From GCA-2699445 sp032127075 (GTDB lineage Bacteria; Actinomycetota; Actinomycetes; S36-B12; GCA-2699445), in contig JAQAZZ010000142.1 in assembly GCA_032127075.1 (NCBI GenBank), forward strand, positions 1 through 16,343: DNA of 16,343 bases, given 5' to 3'. The notes beneath the pieces are model-generated. The model saw only the letters and a program-made list of their open reading frames with translations. It was not told where the DNA came from and searched no databases. Below, one piece after another: positions 1 to 7,101 of this stretch (the first letter of the stretch is position 1; each line of letters starts with the position of its first letter). The position numbers were made by a program, and so were the translations under genes.

Positions 1-1
1 G

Positions 2-109
2 AAGAAGGCGGCCCCGGCGAAGAAGGCGGCCCCGGCGAAGAAGGCGGCCCCGGCGAAGAAGGCGGCCCCGGCGAAGAAGGCGGCCCCGGCGAAGAAGGCG
101 GCCCCCGCA
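2..109 (+). repeat. 18-bp in-frame tandem repeat encoding KKAAPA, six units seen
   Basis: The unit AAGAAGGCGGCCCCGGCG occurs five times without a mismatch (2-19, 20-37, 38-55, 56-73, 74-91). A sixth unit (92-109) differs only at its end, with CCCGCA for CCGGCG, and still encodes KKAAPA. The array probably continues upstream of the window. The identity at the DNA level, including synonymous positions, indicates recent slippage or recombination expansion. Copy number is therefore likely to vary between strains, and assembly collapse is possible. Confidence 0.95.
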
Positions 110-508
110 GGCTCCGCTGGCCCCGCGGTCCGAAGCGGCGAGTCCCCGTGGTCGGAGGCGGAACTCGCCGGCGTTCGGGCGGACCTCAACGAGGAGTTGG
201 CCAACCTCACCGAGGAACTCGCCACGATGCAGTCCGACCTGGACGATCTGATGTCCGAGGAAGTCGACATCGCCGGCGACGACCCCGCCGACGCTGGGAA
301 CAAGACCTACGAGCGGGAGCGGGACATGTCGCTGCTGCTCAGCGTCACCCAGATGCGAGACCAGGTGGTCCATGCGCTGGCACTCGTCGATTCCCACGAC
401 TACGGCATCTGCGAATCATGCGGCGAGCCCATCGGCAAGCTGCGGCTGCAGGCATTCCCGCGCGCGACGCTGTGCCTCTCGTGCAAGCAGAAGCAGGAGC
501 GGCACTGA
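2..508 (+). CDS. TraR/DksA-family zinc-finger protein with Lys/Ala/Pro repeat N-terminus (5' end outside window)
   Basis: The reading frame is open from base 2, so the start lies upstream; 168 residues are visible. The first 36 residues are six tandem copies of KKAAPA. A linker and a helical, acidic segment follow (ELANLTEELATMQSDLDDL), probably the coiled-coil arm. The C-terminus has a C4 zinc finger, CESCG then CLSC, followed by a basic end. Proteins of this family bind RNA polymerase through the secondary channel. In E. coli DksA the coiled-coil tip carries DxxDxA; here the equivalent stretch reads DPADAG, so the last Ala appears to be Gly. Actinobacteria commonly carry such a gene just before lspA, and lspA starts 15 bases after this stop. 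The basic repeat tail resembles those of histone H1-like and mycobacterial HupB proteins and might bind nucleic acid, which is inference. The family is clear; the exact role is not. A methionine-less internal start near 197 is not needed because the frame continues upstream. Confidence 0.9.
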   Translation, partial: KKAAPAKKAAPAKKAAPAKKAAPAKKAAPAKKAAPAGSAGPAVRSGESPWSEAELAGVRADLNEELANLTEELATMQSDLDDLMSEEVDIAGDDPADAGNKTYERERDMSLLLSVTQMRDQVVHALALVDSHDYGICESCGEPIGKLRLQAFPRATLCLSCKQKQERH

Positions 509-510
509 CG

Positions 511-516
511 TACCCT
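511..516 (+). promoter_or_regulatory. Candidate -10 element (TACCCT) for leaderless lspA
   Basis: TACCCT fits the actinobacterial TANNNT -10 pattern. It ends seven bases before the GTG of lspA, which would put the transcription start at or next to the start codon. No spaced Shine-Dalgarno sequence precedes that GTG. I see no good -35 box. The element lies directly after the stop of the preceding gene. This is an inference from position and motif only. Confidence 0.4.
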
Positions 517-523
517 GTAGGGC

Positions 524-1075
524 GTGAGCAGCAGCCGAATCAGGTTCAGCCTGTTGTGGGTGGTGCTTCTGGCGTTGGTGGTCGTGGCCCTGGACCAGAT
601 CACCAAGGTGTGGGCTGCCGAGCAGCTCGCCGGCCGGCCGCCCGTCGAGGTTGTGGGCGAGTTGCTGCGGTTCACCTGGGTGCGCAACCCAGGCGGTGCT
701 TTCAGCCTCGGGACCGACTACACATGGGTGTTCACCGTCGCCGCCGTCGCCGTCTCTGTGGGGATCCTCGTGTTCGCTCCCCGGATCAGGTCGTGGTGGT
801 GGCTGGTGGCGCTGGGCGGACTGCTCGGGGGTGCGCTGGGGAATCTCGTCGACCGCGCCAGCGAACCGCCCGGTTTCGGCGTCGGCTATGTCCGCGACTT
901 CATCCAGCTGCCGAACTGGCCGGTATTCAACGTGGCGGACATGGCTGTGGTGGGCAGCGCCGTGCTGATCGTGGCATTGTCGCTGTTCGGTGTTCCGGCC
1001 ACCGGGCAGCGACAAGAGGCCGAACCGGAAGCCGACCAGACCCCCGTGGGGGTTCACGGGGAAGCGGATGGCTGA
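524..1075 (+). CDS. lspA: Lipoprotein signal peptidase (signal peptidase II)
   Basis: This 183-residue membrane aspartyl protease cleaves the signal peptide of diacylglyceryl-modified prolipoproteins. Four hydrophobic segments are visible, near residues 8-31, 66-86, 91-107 and 134-157. Conserved family blocks are present: DQITK near residue 24, RNPGGAF at 54-60, GALGNLVDR at 103-111, VRDFI and FNVAD. By comparison with characterised LspA, the catalytic aspartates are D125 (in VRDFI) and D139 (in NVAD). The hydrophilic tail of about 25 residues after the last helix is Glu/Pro-rich and typical of actinobacteria. The GTG start at 524 is chosen because the first membrane helix follows directly and nothing useful lies upstream. 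The downstream pseudouridine synthase gene begins inside its last codons, as is usual for this gene pair. Function is secure; only the start is slightly open. Confidence 0.95.
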   Translation: MSSSRIRFSLLWVVLLALVVVALDQITKVWAAEQLAGRPPVEVVGELLRFTWVRNPGGAFSLGTDYTWVFTVAAVAVSVGILVFAPRIRSWWWLVALGGLLGGALGNLVDRASEPPGFGVGYVRDFIQLPNWPVFNVADMAVVGSAVLIVALSLFGVPATGQRQEAEPEADQTPVGVHGEADG

Positions 1076-1985
1076 GGTGCGTTCCCTGCCGACGCCGGAC
1101 GGGCTCGCAGGGGAGCGGGTCGATGTCGGCCTCTCCCGACTGCTGGGAATCTCGCGCAGCCGGGCCGCAGAGATGGTGTCCGCGGGGCGGGTCAGCCTGG
1201 GTGGCCGTCCCGCCCACAAGTCCGACCGCCTGACATCTGGCGAACTGCTGGATGTGGAACTGCCCGAACCGCCCGCCGCACGGCCGCCGCAACCGGTTCC
1301 GGGGATGACCGTGCTCTACGAGGACGACGACATGATCGCGGTGGACAAGCCCGTAGGTGTGGCGGCCCACCCCAGCCCCGGATGGGACGGCCCCACCGTC
1401 GTCGGTGGCCTCCTGGCGGCGGGAGTCACCGTGGCGACCGCGGGCGCGGCGGAGCGGCAGGGCATCGTCCACCGTCTCGACGTCGGCACGAGCGGCGTCA
1501 TGGTGGTGGCGAAGAACGACGCCGCATACACCGACCTCAAGCGGCAGTTCAAGGATCGGACAGTCGTGAAGACCTACCACGCCTTGGTGCAGGGGCATCC
1601 CGACCCCAGTGAGGGGACCATCGAGGCGCCCATCGGCCGCCACCCCGGGCATGACCACCGCTTCGCCGTGGTCTCCGGCGGCAAGGCCAGCGTCACCCAC
1701 TATGCAACTGTGGAGGCCTTCCGCTACGCGTCGCTGCTGCGGATACGGCTCGAAACCGGTCGGACGCATCAGATCCGGGTCCACATGTCGGCTATCCGGC
1801 ACCCTTGTGTCGGCGACCTCGCCTACGGCGCCGACCCGGTCCTGGCCAAGCGCCTGGGCCTGGCGCGCCAGTGGCTGCATGCGGTGCAACTGCAGGTGCG
1901 CCAGCCGCAGACCGGGGAGCGGGTCATCATCGAGTCGTCGTATCCCGCCGACCTTTCCCGGGCCGTGGACGTGCTGGCGGACTGA
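1068..1985 (+). CDS. rluD: RluA/RluD-family 23S rRNA-type pseudouridine synthase
   Basis: This 305-residue enzyme isomerises uridine to pseudouridine in RNA, most likely 23S rRNA. An N-terminal S4-like RNA-binding domain spans about residues 14-65, seen as the RLLGISRSRAAEMVSAGRV segment. The catalytic domain follows, with DDDMIAVDKPVGVAAHP and the signature HRLDVGTSG. D138 in HRLD is the catalytic aspartate of the family. Later blocks RLETGRTHQIRVHM and HPCVGDLAYG are also diagnostic. The ATG at 1068 is preferred over an upstream in-frame start near 990, because the upstream extension lies wholly within lspA and has no domain similarity. The gene overlaps the lspA stop by 8 bases, suggesting translational coupling. 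The family is certain. Which uridines are modified cannot be told from sequence, so the symbol rluD is by best resemblance. Confidence 0.9.
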   Translation: MAEVRSLPTPDGLAGERVDVGLSRLLGISRSRAAEMVSAGRVSLGGRPAHKSDRLTSGELLDVELPEPPAARPPQPVPGMTVLYEDDDMIAVDKPVGVAAHPSPGWDGPTVVGGLLAAGVTVATAGAAERQGIVHRLDVGTSGVMVVAKNDAAYTDLKRQFKDRTVVKTYHALVQGHPDPSEGTIEAPIGRHPGHDHRFAVVSGGKASVTHYATVEAFRYASLLRIRLETGRTHQIRVHMSAIRHPCVGDLAYGADPVLAKRLGLARQWLHAVQLQVRQPQTGERVIIESSYPADLSRAVDVLAD

Positions 1986-2059
1986 TGCGGTGACGGCGTG
2001 CCGCACCCCGGGGGTCGTCGGGGGCTCGGGTTAGAGTCGGGGGGTTCCGATCTTCCCCC

Positions 2060-2093
2060 AGGTGTCGCCCCATATGGCAGGTGTTGCCCCCAT
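2060..2093 (+). repeat. Imperfect tandem direct repeat with central palindrome in the dnaE upstream region
   Basis: AGGTGTCGCCCCAT (2060-2073) recurs as AGGTGTTGCCCCCAT (2079-2093), 19 bases apart. The palindrome CCATATGG (2070-2077) sits at the join. The gap between the rluD-type gene and dnaE (1986-2163) is otherwise featureless apart from a weak TAGAGT -10-like hexamer at 2032-2037. The two repeats could be a regulator site, but no known operator is recognised. Confidence 0.35.
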
Positions 2094-2152
2094 GAGGCGC
2101 GCTGGCGTTGGAACGTAGCGATCGAACCGAGCAGTTGCAGACAGGAACGGGT

Positions 2153-2157
2153 AGGAG
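2153..2157 (+). promoter_or_regulatory. Ribosome binding site of dnaE
   Basis: AGGAG lies six bases before the GTG at 2164 and fixes the dnaE start, which otherwise could be doubted because it is not ATG. The PHP-domain HLHVH motif follows within 20 residues, as expected. Confidence 0.75.
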
Positions 2158-2163
2158 CGGACT

Positions 2164-5100
2164 GTGAGCGAGCAGACGCGGGCGGACGACTCCTTCGTCC
2201 ATCTGCATGTGCACACCGAGTACTCCATGCTCGACGGTGCGGCGCGGCTGGACGACATGTTCGCCCGCGTCGGGGAGTTGGGGCAGACCTCCCTTGCGAT
2301 GACCGACCACGGCAACCTCTACGGGGCCTACGAGTTCTACACCAAGGCCCGCGCCGCCGGGGTGAAGCCGATCATCGGGCTCGAGGGCTACTACGCCCCG
2401 CAGGGCCGGCGGGAACGCTCGCCCTTCAACTTCGGCGGCGGCTACGACGAAGGCGCCGGCGAGATCAGCGACGGCCGCGGCAAGTTCGCCTATACCCACA
2501 TGACGCTGTGGGCGGAGAACAACACCGGGCTGCACAACCTCTTCCGGCTCTCCAGCCGCGCCAGCATCGAGGGCTACTACCGTGCGCCGCGGTTCGACCG
2601 GGAGCTGTTGGACCGCTACGGCAAGGGCCTCATCGGGACCACGGGCTGCCCGTCTGGGGAGGTCAACAGGTGGCTGCAGGCCGGACAGTACGACAAGGCA
2701 CTGGCGGCCGCGGCCGACTTCCGAGACATCCTGGGTCCGGGCAACTACTTCTGCGAGATCATGGACCACGGCATCGACATCGAGCGCCGGTTCCGCGACG
2801 ACCTGCTGCGCATAGCCAAGACCCTCGACCTGCCGCTGCTCGTGACAAACGACACCCACTACGTCCGGCCCGACGACTGGCAGGTGCACGACGCGTTCCT
2901 GTGCGTCGGCACGAAGAGCCTCGTCAGCGACACCAAGCGGTTCCGCTTCGACAGCCACGATTTCTACATCAAGTCCGCCGCCGAGATGCGGGACCAATGG
3001 CGCGACCTGCCCGAGGCCTGCGACAACACTCTGCTCATCGCTGAGCGCTGCGATGTGTCCTTCAACGAGGGCGCGAACCTCATGCCGCGCTTCCCGGTGC
3101 CCGACGGGGAGACAGAGGATTCCTGGCTGGTCAAAGAGGTCGAGCGCGGACTCGCCGCCCGGTTCGCGCCCGACCCCATCCCCGACGAGCACCGCAAGCA
3201 GGCCGAATACGAACTCGGCGTCATCGCCCAGATGGGCTACCCCGGCTACTTCCTCGTTGTGGCCGACCTCATCCGCCACGCCCGCGAGAACGGAATCCGG
3301 GTGGGACCGGGCCGCGGCTCCGCGGCGGGGGCTCTCATCGCGTGGGCCTTGGGCATCACCGAACTCGACCCACTGGCTCATGGGCTCCTGTTCGAGCGGT
3401 TCCTGAACCCGGAGCGCGTCTCGATGCCGGACATCGACATCGACTTCGACGAGCGCCGCCGCGGTGAGATGATCCGCTACGCGACACAGACGTACGGCGA
3501 TGATCACGTCGCCCAGATCGTCACCTACGGCACCATCAAGGCCAAGGCCGCGATCAAGGACTCCGCCCGGGTGCTGGGGCATCCCTTCGCCCTCAGCGAC
3601 CGGATCACCAAGGCCATGCCGCCGGCGGTCATGGGCAAGGACATTCCACTGGCCGGGATCTTCGACCGGAGCCACAAACGCCACGGCGAGGCCGGCGAGT
3701 TCCGCGACTTGTACGAGGCCGACTCCACCGTGCGCCAGGTTGTCGACACCGCCAGGGGCCTGGAGGGCCTTAAGCGGCAGGTAGGGGTGCACGCCGCCGG
3801 GGTGATCCTGTCCAGCGAGCCGTTGACCGACGTCATTCCGCTGTGGCGCCGCGACGCGGACGGGGCGATCATCACCCAGTTCGACATGGGTGCCTGCGAG
3901 ACGCTCGGGCTGCTCAAGATGGACTTCCTGGGGCTGCGCAACCTCACCGTCATCGACGATTGCCTCAACTCCATCCGAGCCAACACCGGCGAGGACATCA
4001 TCCTGGAGAAGCTGTCGCTGGACGACCGCCCCGCCTACGAGCTGCTGGCGCGCGGCGACACCCTCGGTGTCTTCCAGCTCGACGGCGGCCCCATGCGGGC
4101 GCTTCTGCGCTCGATGATCCCGGACAATTTCGAGGACATCTCCGCGGTGCTGGCGCTGTATCGGCCCGGACCGATGGGCGCCAACGCGCACAACGACTAC
4201 GCCGACCGCAAGAACGGCCGCAAGCCGGTCGAGCCGATCCACCCGGAGCTCGCCGAGTCGCTGGCGGAGATCCTCGGCGACACCTACGGCCTGATCGTCT
4301 ATCAGGAACAGGTCATGGCGATCGCCCAGAAGTTGGCCGGGTATTCGCTCGGCAAAGCGGATCTTCTTCGGCGCGCCATGGGCAAGAAGAAGAAGGAAAT
4401 CCTCGACAAGGAGTACGTCCCCTTCGCCGACGGGATGAAGGCGAACGGCTACTCCGAGGGCGCGATCAAGAAGTTGTGGGAGATCTTGGTCCCGTTCTCC
4501 GACTACGCCTTCAACAAGGCCCACACCGCCGGCTACGGGCTTGTCGCCTATTGGACCGCCTACCTCAAGGCCAACTACCCGGCCGAATATATGGCCGCCC
4601 TGCTGACCAGCGTCAAGGACGACAAGGACAAGTCGGCGGTGTACCTCAACGAGTGCCGCCGCATGGGTATCAAAGTCTTGCCGCCGGACGTCAACGAGTC
4701 CGACTCCGACTTCACCCCCCGCGGCACCGATGTGCGATTCGGGTTGTCGGCGGTGCGCAACGTCGGGCAGAACGTGGTGGCGTCGATCATCGGCACCCGG
4801 AAGTCCCATGGTCGCTTCGCCGATTTCATCGACTTCCTGGACAGCGTGCCTGCCGGGGTGTGCAACAAGCGCACCATCGAATCGCTGATCAAGTCCGGCG
4901 CCTTCGACTCCCTGGGCCACACCCGCAAGGGTCTGATCACGGTGCACGAGCAGATGATCGACTCGGTGGCTGAGACCAAGCGCGCCGAGGCTGCCGGCCA
5001 GTTCGACCTCTTCGGCGGCGGCACCCCGGAAGGTGCCGCGGCAGCGCTGCAGGTGCTGCCGGAGATCCCACTGGGGGAATGGGACAAGGCCACGTTGCTC

Positions 5101-5718
5101 GGCGAGGAGCGCCAGATGCTGGGGCTCTATGTCAGCGATCATCCGCTCAACGGCGTGGAACACTTGCTGCGCAAAATGGTGGACTGCCCATTGGTGTCGC
5201 TGCATCAGGATGAGCGGCCCTCCGGCCAGATGCTCACCATCGGCGGCCTCATCTCTTCGGTGCAGCGCAAGATCACCCGGGAAAAGGGTGAGCCGTGGGC
5301 CCTGGTCCAGTTGGAGGATCTCGACGCGTCAATCGAGGTAGCGGTGTATCCGCGGACGTACGGTCCTATCGGCAGCCAACTCATCGAGGACCGCATCGCG
5401 TTGTTCACGGTCCGGCTCGAGCGCCGGGACGAGGACACGCTGAAGGTGGTCGCCCGGGAGGTCTCCTTCCCCGACTTGGAGGAGCAGCAGCACGGTCCTG
5501 TGCGGCTGACGCTGCCGGTGGCGAAGTGTGTCCCGCCGGTGGTGGACCGTCTCAAGGATGTCCTGGGCAACCACCCCGGCTCCGTCGAGGTGCAGCTGCA
5601 CCTGGTCAACGCCGGCCGCACCACGGTTCTGCGTCTTGACGACCGGCTTCGCGTGTCGCCGAGTCCGGCGCTGTACGGCGAACTGAAGGCGCTGCTCGGG
5701 TCCAACGTATTGGCCTGA
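2164..5718 (+). CDS. dnaE: DNA polymerase III alpha subunit (replicative, DnaE1 type)
   Basis: This 1184-residue protein is the polymerising subunit of the replicative holoenzyme. The N-terminal PHP domain starts with HLHVHTEYS (His13, His15, His17) and continues with AMTDHGNLYGA; its metal-ligand set looks intact, as in proofreading PHP domains of actinobacterial DnaE1. The palm contains GPGRGSAAG near residue 380 and PDIDIDF, with catalytic D423 and D425. The third carboxylate is D587 in KMDFLGLR. Fingers follow (FNKAHTAGYGLVAYWTAYLKA), then a helix-hairpin-helix region. The clamp-binding motif QFDLF is at residues 946-950. An OB-fold begins near residue 1023 (MLTIGGLISS) and a short C-terminal domain ends the protein. 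Length and order match DnaE1 rather than the error-prone DnaE2, which lacks this clamp motif. The gene has its own RBS and a 178-base gap before it. Confidence 0.97.
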   Translation: MSEQTRADDSFVHLHVHTEYSMLDGAARLDDMFARVGELGQTSLAMTDHGNLYGAYEFYTKARAAGVKPIIGLEGYYAPQGRRERSPFNFGGGYDEGAGEISDGRGKFAYTHMTLWAENNTGLHNLFRLSSRASIEGYYRAPRFDRELLDRYGKGLIGTTGCPSGEVNRWLQAGQYDKALAAAADFRDILGPGNYFCEIMDHGIDIERRFRDDLLRIAKTLDLPLLVTNDTHYVRPDDWQVHDAFLCVGTKSLVSDTKRFRFDSHDFYIKSAAEMRDQWRDLPEACDNTLLIAERCDVSFNEGANLMPRFPVPDGETEDSWLVKEVERGLAARFAPDPIPDEHRKQAEYELGVIAQMGYPGYFLVVADLIRHARENGIRVGPGRGSAAGALIAWALGITELDPLAHGLLFERFLNPERVSMPDIDIDFDERRRGEMIRYATQTYGDDHVAQIVTYGTIKAKAAIKDSARVLGHPFALSDRITKAMPPAVMGKDIPLAGIFDRSHKRHGEAGEFRDLYEADSTVRQVVDTARGLEGLKRQVGVHAAGVILSSEPLTDVIPLWRRDADGAIITQFDMGACETLGLLKMDFLGLRNLTVIDDCLNSIRANTGEDIILEKLSLDDRPAYELLARGDTLGVFQLDGGPMRALLRSMIPDNFEDISAVLALYRPGPMGANAHNDYADRKNGRKPVEPIHPELAESLAEILGDTYGLIVYQEQVMAIAQKLAGYSLGKADLLRRAMGKKKKEILDKEYVPFADGMKANGYSEGAIKKLWEILVPFSDYAFNKAHTAGYGLVAYWTAYLKANYPAEYMAALLTSVKDDKDKSAVYLNECRRMGIKVLPPDVNESDSDFTPRGTDVRFGLSAVRNVGQNVVASIIGTRKSHGRFADFIDFLDSVPAGVCNKRTIESLIKSGAFDSLGHTRKGLITVHEQMIDSVAETKRAEAAGQFDLFGGGTPEGAAAALQVLPEIPLGEWDKATLLGEERQMLGLYVSDHPLNGVEHLLRKMVDCPLVSLHQDERPSGQMLTIGGLISSVQRKITREKGEPWALVQLEDLDASIEVAVYPRTYGPIGSQLIEDRIALFTVRLERRDEDTLKVVAREVSFPDLEEQQHGPVRLTLPVAKCVPPVVDRLKDVLGNHPGSVEVQLHLVNAGRTTVLRLDDRLRVSPSPALYGELKALLGSNVLA

Positions 5719-5721
5719 GCA

Positions 5722-5735
5722 GCCCGGCCCCGGGC
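5722..5735. terminator. Possible factor-dependent or weak hairpin after dnaE
   Basis: GCCCGG and CCGGGC form a perfect 6-bp inverted repeat with only two central bases, starting three bases after the dnaE stop. Realistically the hairpin would open to a smaller stem. No T-run follows, so an intrinsic terminator of the E. coli type is not supported. Position alone suggests transcript end. Confidence 0.25.
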
Positions 5736-5853
5736 CCGTCCGCCTCGGGAGTGCAGGACGTCCGGGTGGCGCATCCGGGCGGCGATCAAGGACAATAGCG
5801 GTGCTGGCGCCGGTGGCAGGCCGGGAGCCGGGCCGACACCGGCGGGAGGCGCG

Positions 5854-7035
5854 ATGGGCGAGCCGAAGTGGGCCGAGGACTTCCAGCGGCGCTTCGACGA
5901 CGAGCGCAACCGCCTTGGCCGGTTCAACGTGCTGATCTGCGGCAAGACCGGCGTCGGGAAGAGCACCCTGATCAACGCCATCTTCGGCGAGGACGTTGCC
6001 GCCACCGGCAACGGCATCCCTGTCACGTTGAAGACGGAGTACTTCGCCCACGAGTGGTTGCCGCTGGGGGTCTTCGACTCCAAGGGATTCGAGACGGGCG
6101 AGGAGGGCGACAAGATCCTCGACCGTCTCTCCCACGAGATCCGGTCGCGCCGCAAGCGCCCCGTGTCGGAGCGGGTGCATGTGGTCTGGTACTTGGTCCG
6201 GGCGGGTGATCGGCGTTTCGAGGACAGCCAGGCACGGTTCATCGACAAACTCACCGACCTCGGGCTGCCGGTCATCGTCGTGCTCAGCCAAGTGCCCGCC
6301 CGCTTGGGCGAAGTCCACGCGGATGCTCTGGAGTTGGCGTCTTCGATCGTCGGGCGCGACCTTCCGATCAAGCCGCACGGGCTGCCCATCCTCACCAACG
6401 CCCGCGCCGACGAATGGGTGACACCCGAAGTCCACGGACTGCACGAACTGCTGGACGCCACTTCGGAGGTGATCCCCGAGTCGGTGCGGGCGGCCCTTGA
6501 GGCAGCCCAGCGCATCGACCTGCAAAGAAAGAGGAGGCGTGCGCGGATTGCCATCAAGGCTGCAGCGACGGCTGCAGCGGGTACGTGTGCGGTTCCGCTC
6601 CCCATAGCCGATGCCGCCGCGTTGTTCCCGGTCCAGATGGGAATGCTGGCGGCGATCTCGGCAGCGTATGGGGTGCCCACGCCGTCGGCACGGCTGGTGC
6701 AGGCATTCGGCAGCATCATGGTTGCCTCGGGCGCCGCCACTGTGGGCCGCTACCTCGCAGGGACGATCGCGAAACTGTTTCCCGGTGCGGGCTCGGTCGC
6801 CGGCTTCATGATCAAGGCCAGTGTCGCCTCCAGCGTCACCATCGCGATGGGGTACGCGTGGATGGCGGTCCAGGAGCAACTCGTGAAGATGTCCGAGGAG
6901 GAGGCCGCTGCTTTCCTGTCGAGCGACAAAGTCAGCAAAGCGTTCGTGGCGGCCTTCAAAGATGCCTGGGGCAACCGGAAGCAACTGTCCCGGGAGATCG
7001 AATCGGAGACAGAGCCGGGGGACACCCCTGTGTGA
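5854..7035 (+). CDS. YfjP/dynamin-like GTPase with C-terminal hydrophobic (DUF697-like) domain
   Basis: This is a 393-residue P-loop GTPase of unknown biological role. G1 is GKTGVGKST at residues 30-38, with a TGxGKS core like that of TrmE/Era/YfjP-type proteins. G2 is probably T58 and G3 is DSKG at 75-78. Where G4 (N/T-K-x-D) is expected after the hydrophobic strand LPVIVVL, the sequence reads SQVPA (145-149), so guanine specificity by the usual Asp is not obvious. A G5-like LTNAR follows. An Arg/Lys-rich stretch at about 222-227 precedes a long Ala-rich hydrophobic region (about 229-330), resembling DUF697/GTPase membrane-association domains. The tail is charged. The ATG at 5854 has GGGAGG at 5844-5849. 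The gene stands alone, 135 bases after dnaE and convergent with the sulfatase gene. Membrane remodelling or stress roles are possible but unproven. Confidence 0.8.
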   Translation: MGEPKWAEDFQRRFDDERNRLGRFNVLICGKTGVGKSTLINAIFGEDVAATGNGIPVTLKTEYFAHEWLPLGVFDSKGFETGEEGDKILDRLSHEIRSRRKRPVSERVHVVWYLVRAGDRRFEDSQARFIDKLTDLGLPVIVVLSQVPARLGEVHADALELASSIVGRDLPIKPHGLPILTNARADEWVTPEVHGLHELLDATSEVIPESVRAALEAAQRIDLQRKRRRARIAIKAAATAAAGTCAVPLPIADAAALFPVQMGMLAAISAAYGVPTPSARLVQAFGSIMVASGAATVGRYLAGTIAKLFPGAGSVAGFMIKASVASSVTIAMGYAWMAVQEQLVKMSEEEAAAFLSSDKVSKAFVAAFKDAWGNRKQLSREIESETEPGDTPV

Positions 7036-7050
7036 GCCGGCGGTTGTGAT

Positions 7051-7085
7051 CGCCGGGCAGCTTTCCCGGGCACAGTTCCCCGGCG
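7051..7085. terminator. Possible bidirectional hairpin between convergent genes
   Basis: CGCCGGG (7051-7057) can pair with CCCGGCG (7079-7085), enclosing a 21-base loop. A competing hairpin uses CCGGG (7053-7057) with CCCGG (7065-7069). The site lies between the ends of the convergent GTPase and sulfatase genes. No T-tract is seen on either strand. Confidence 0.3.
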
Positions 7086-7101
7086 GACCGCCGCGTCGGT
7101 C

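Noticed and set aside
1..109. CRISPR array
   Set aside because: Units are adjacent without spacers and encode an in-frame KKAAPA repeat.
990..1067. N-terminal extension of the pseudouridine synthase
   Set aside because: The segment lies within lspA, has no family similarity, and the ATG at 1068 fits the S4 domain start.
2074..2118. 14-codon ORF before dnaE as a real leader-peptide gene
   Set aside because: Its only ribosome-binding candidate (AGGTG) is nine bases away and the peptide has no informative composition. Kept only as part of a finding.
1927..5205. Very long open frame (1092 codons) antisense to dnaE
   Set aside because: Its translation is rich in Val/Gly/Asp/His with no domain, and it mirrors the GC codon bias of dnaE. 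It is a shadow frame.
5329..6984. 551-codon frame antisense to the end of dnaE and the GTPase
   Set aside because: It crosses two well-supported plus-strand genes and shows only GC-bias composition.
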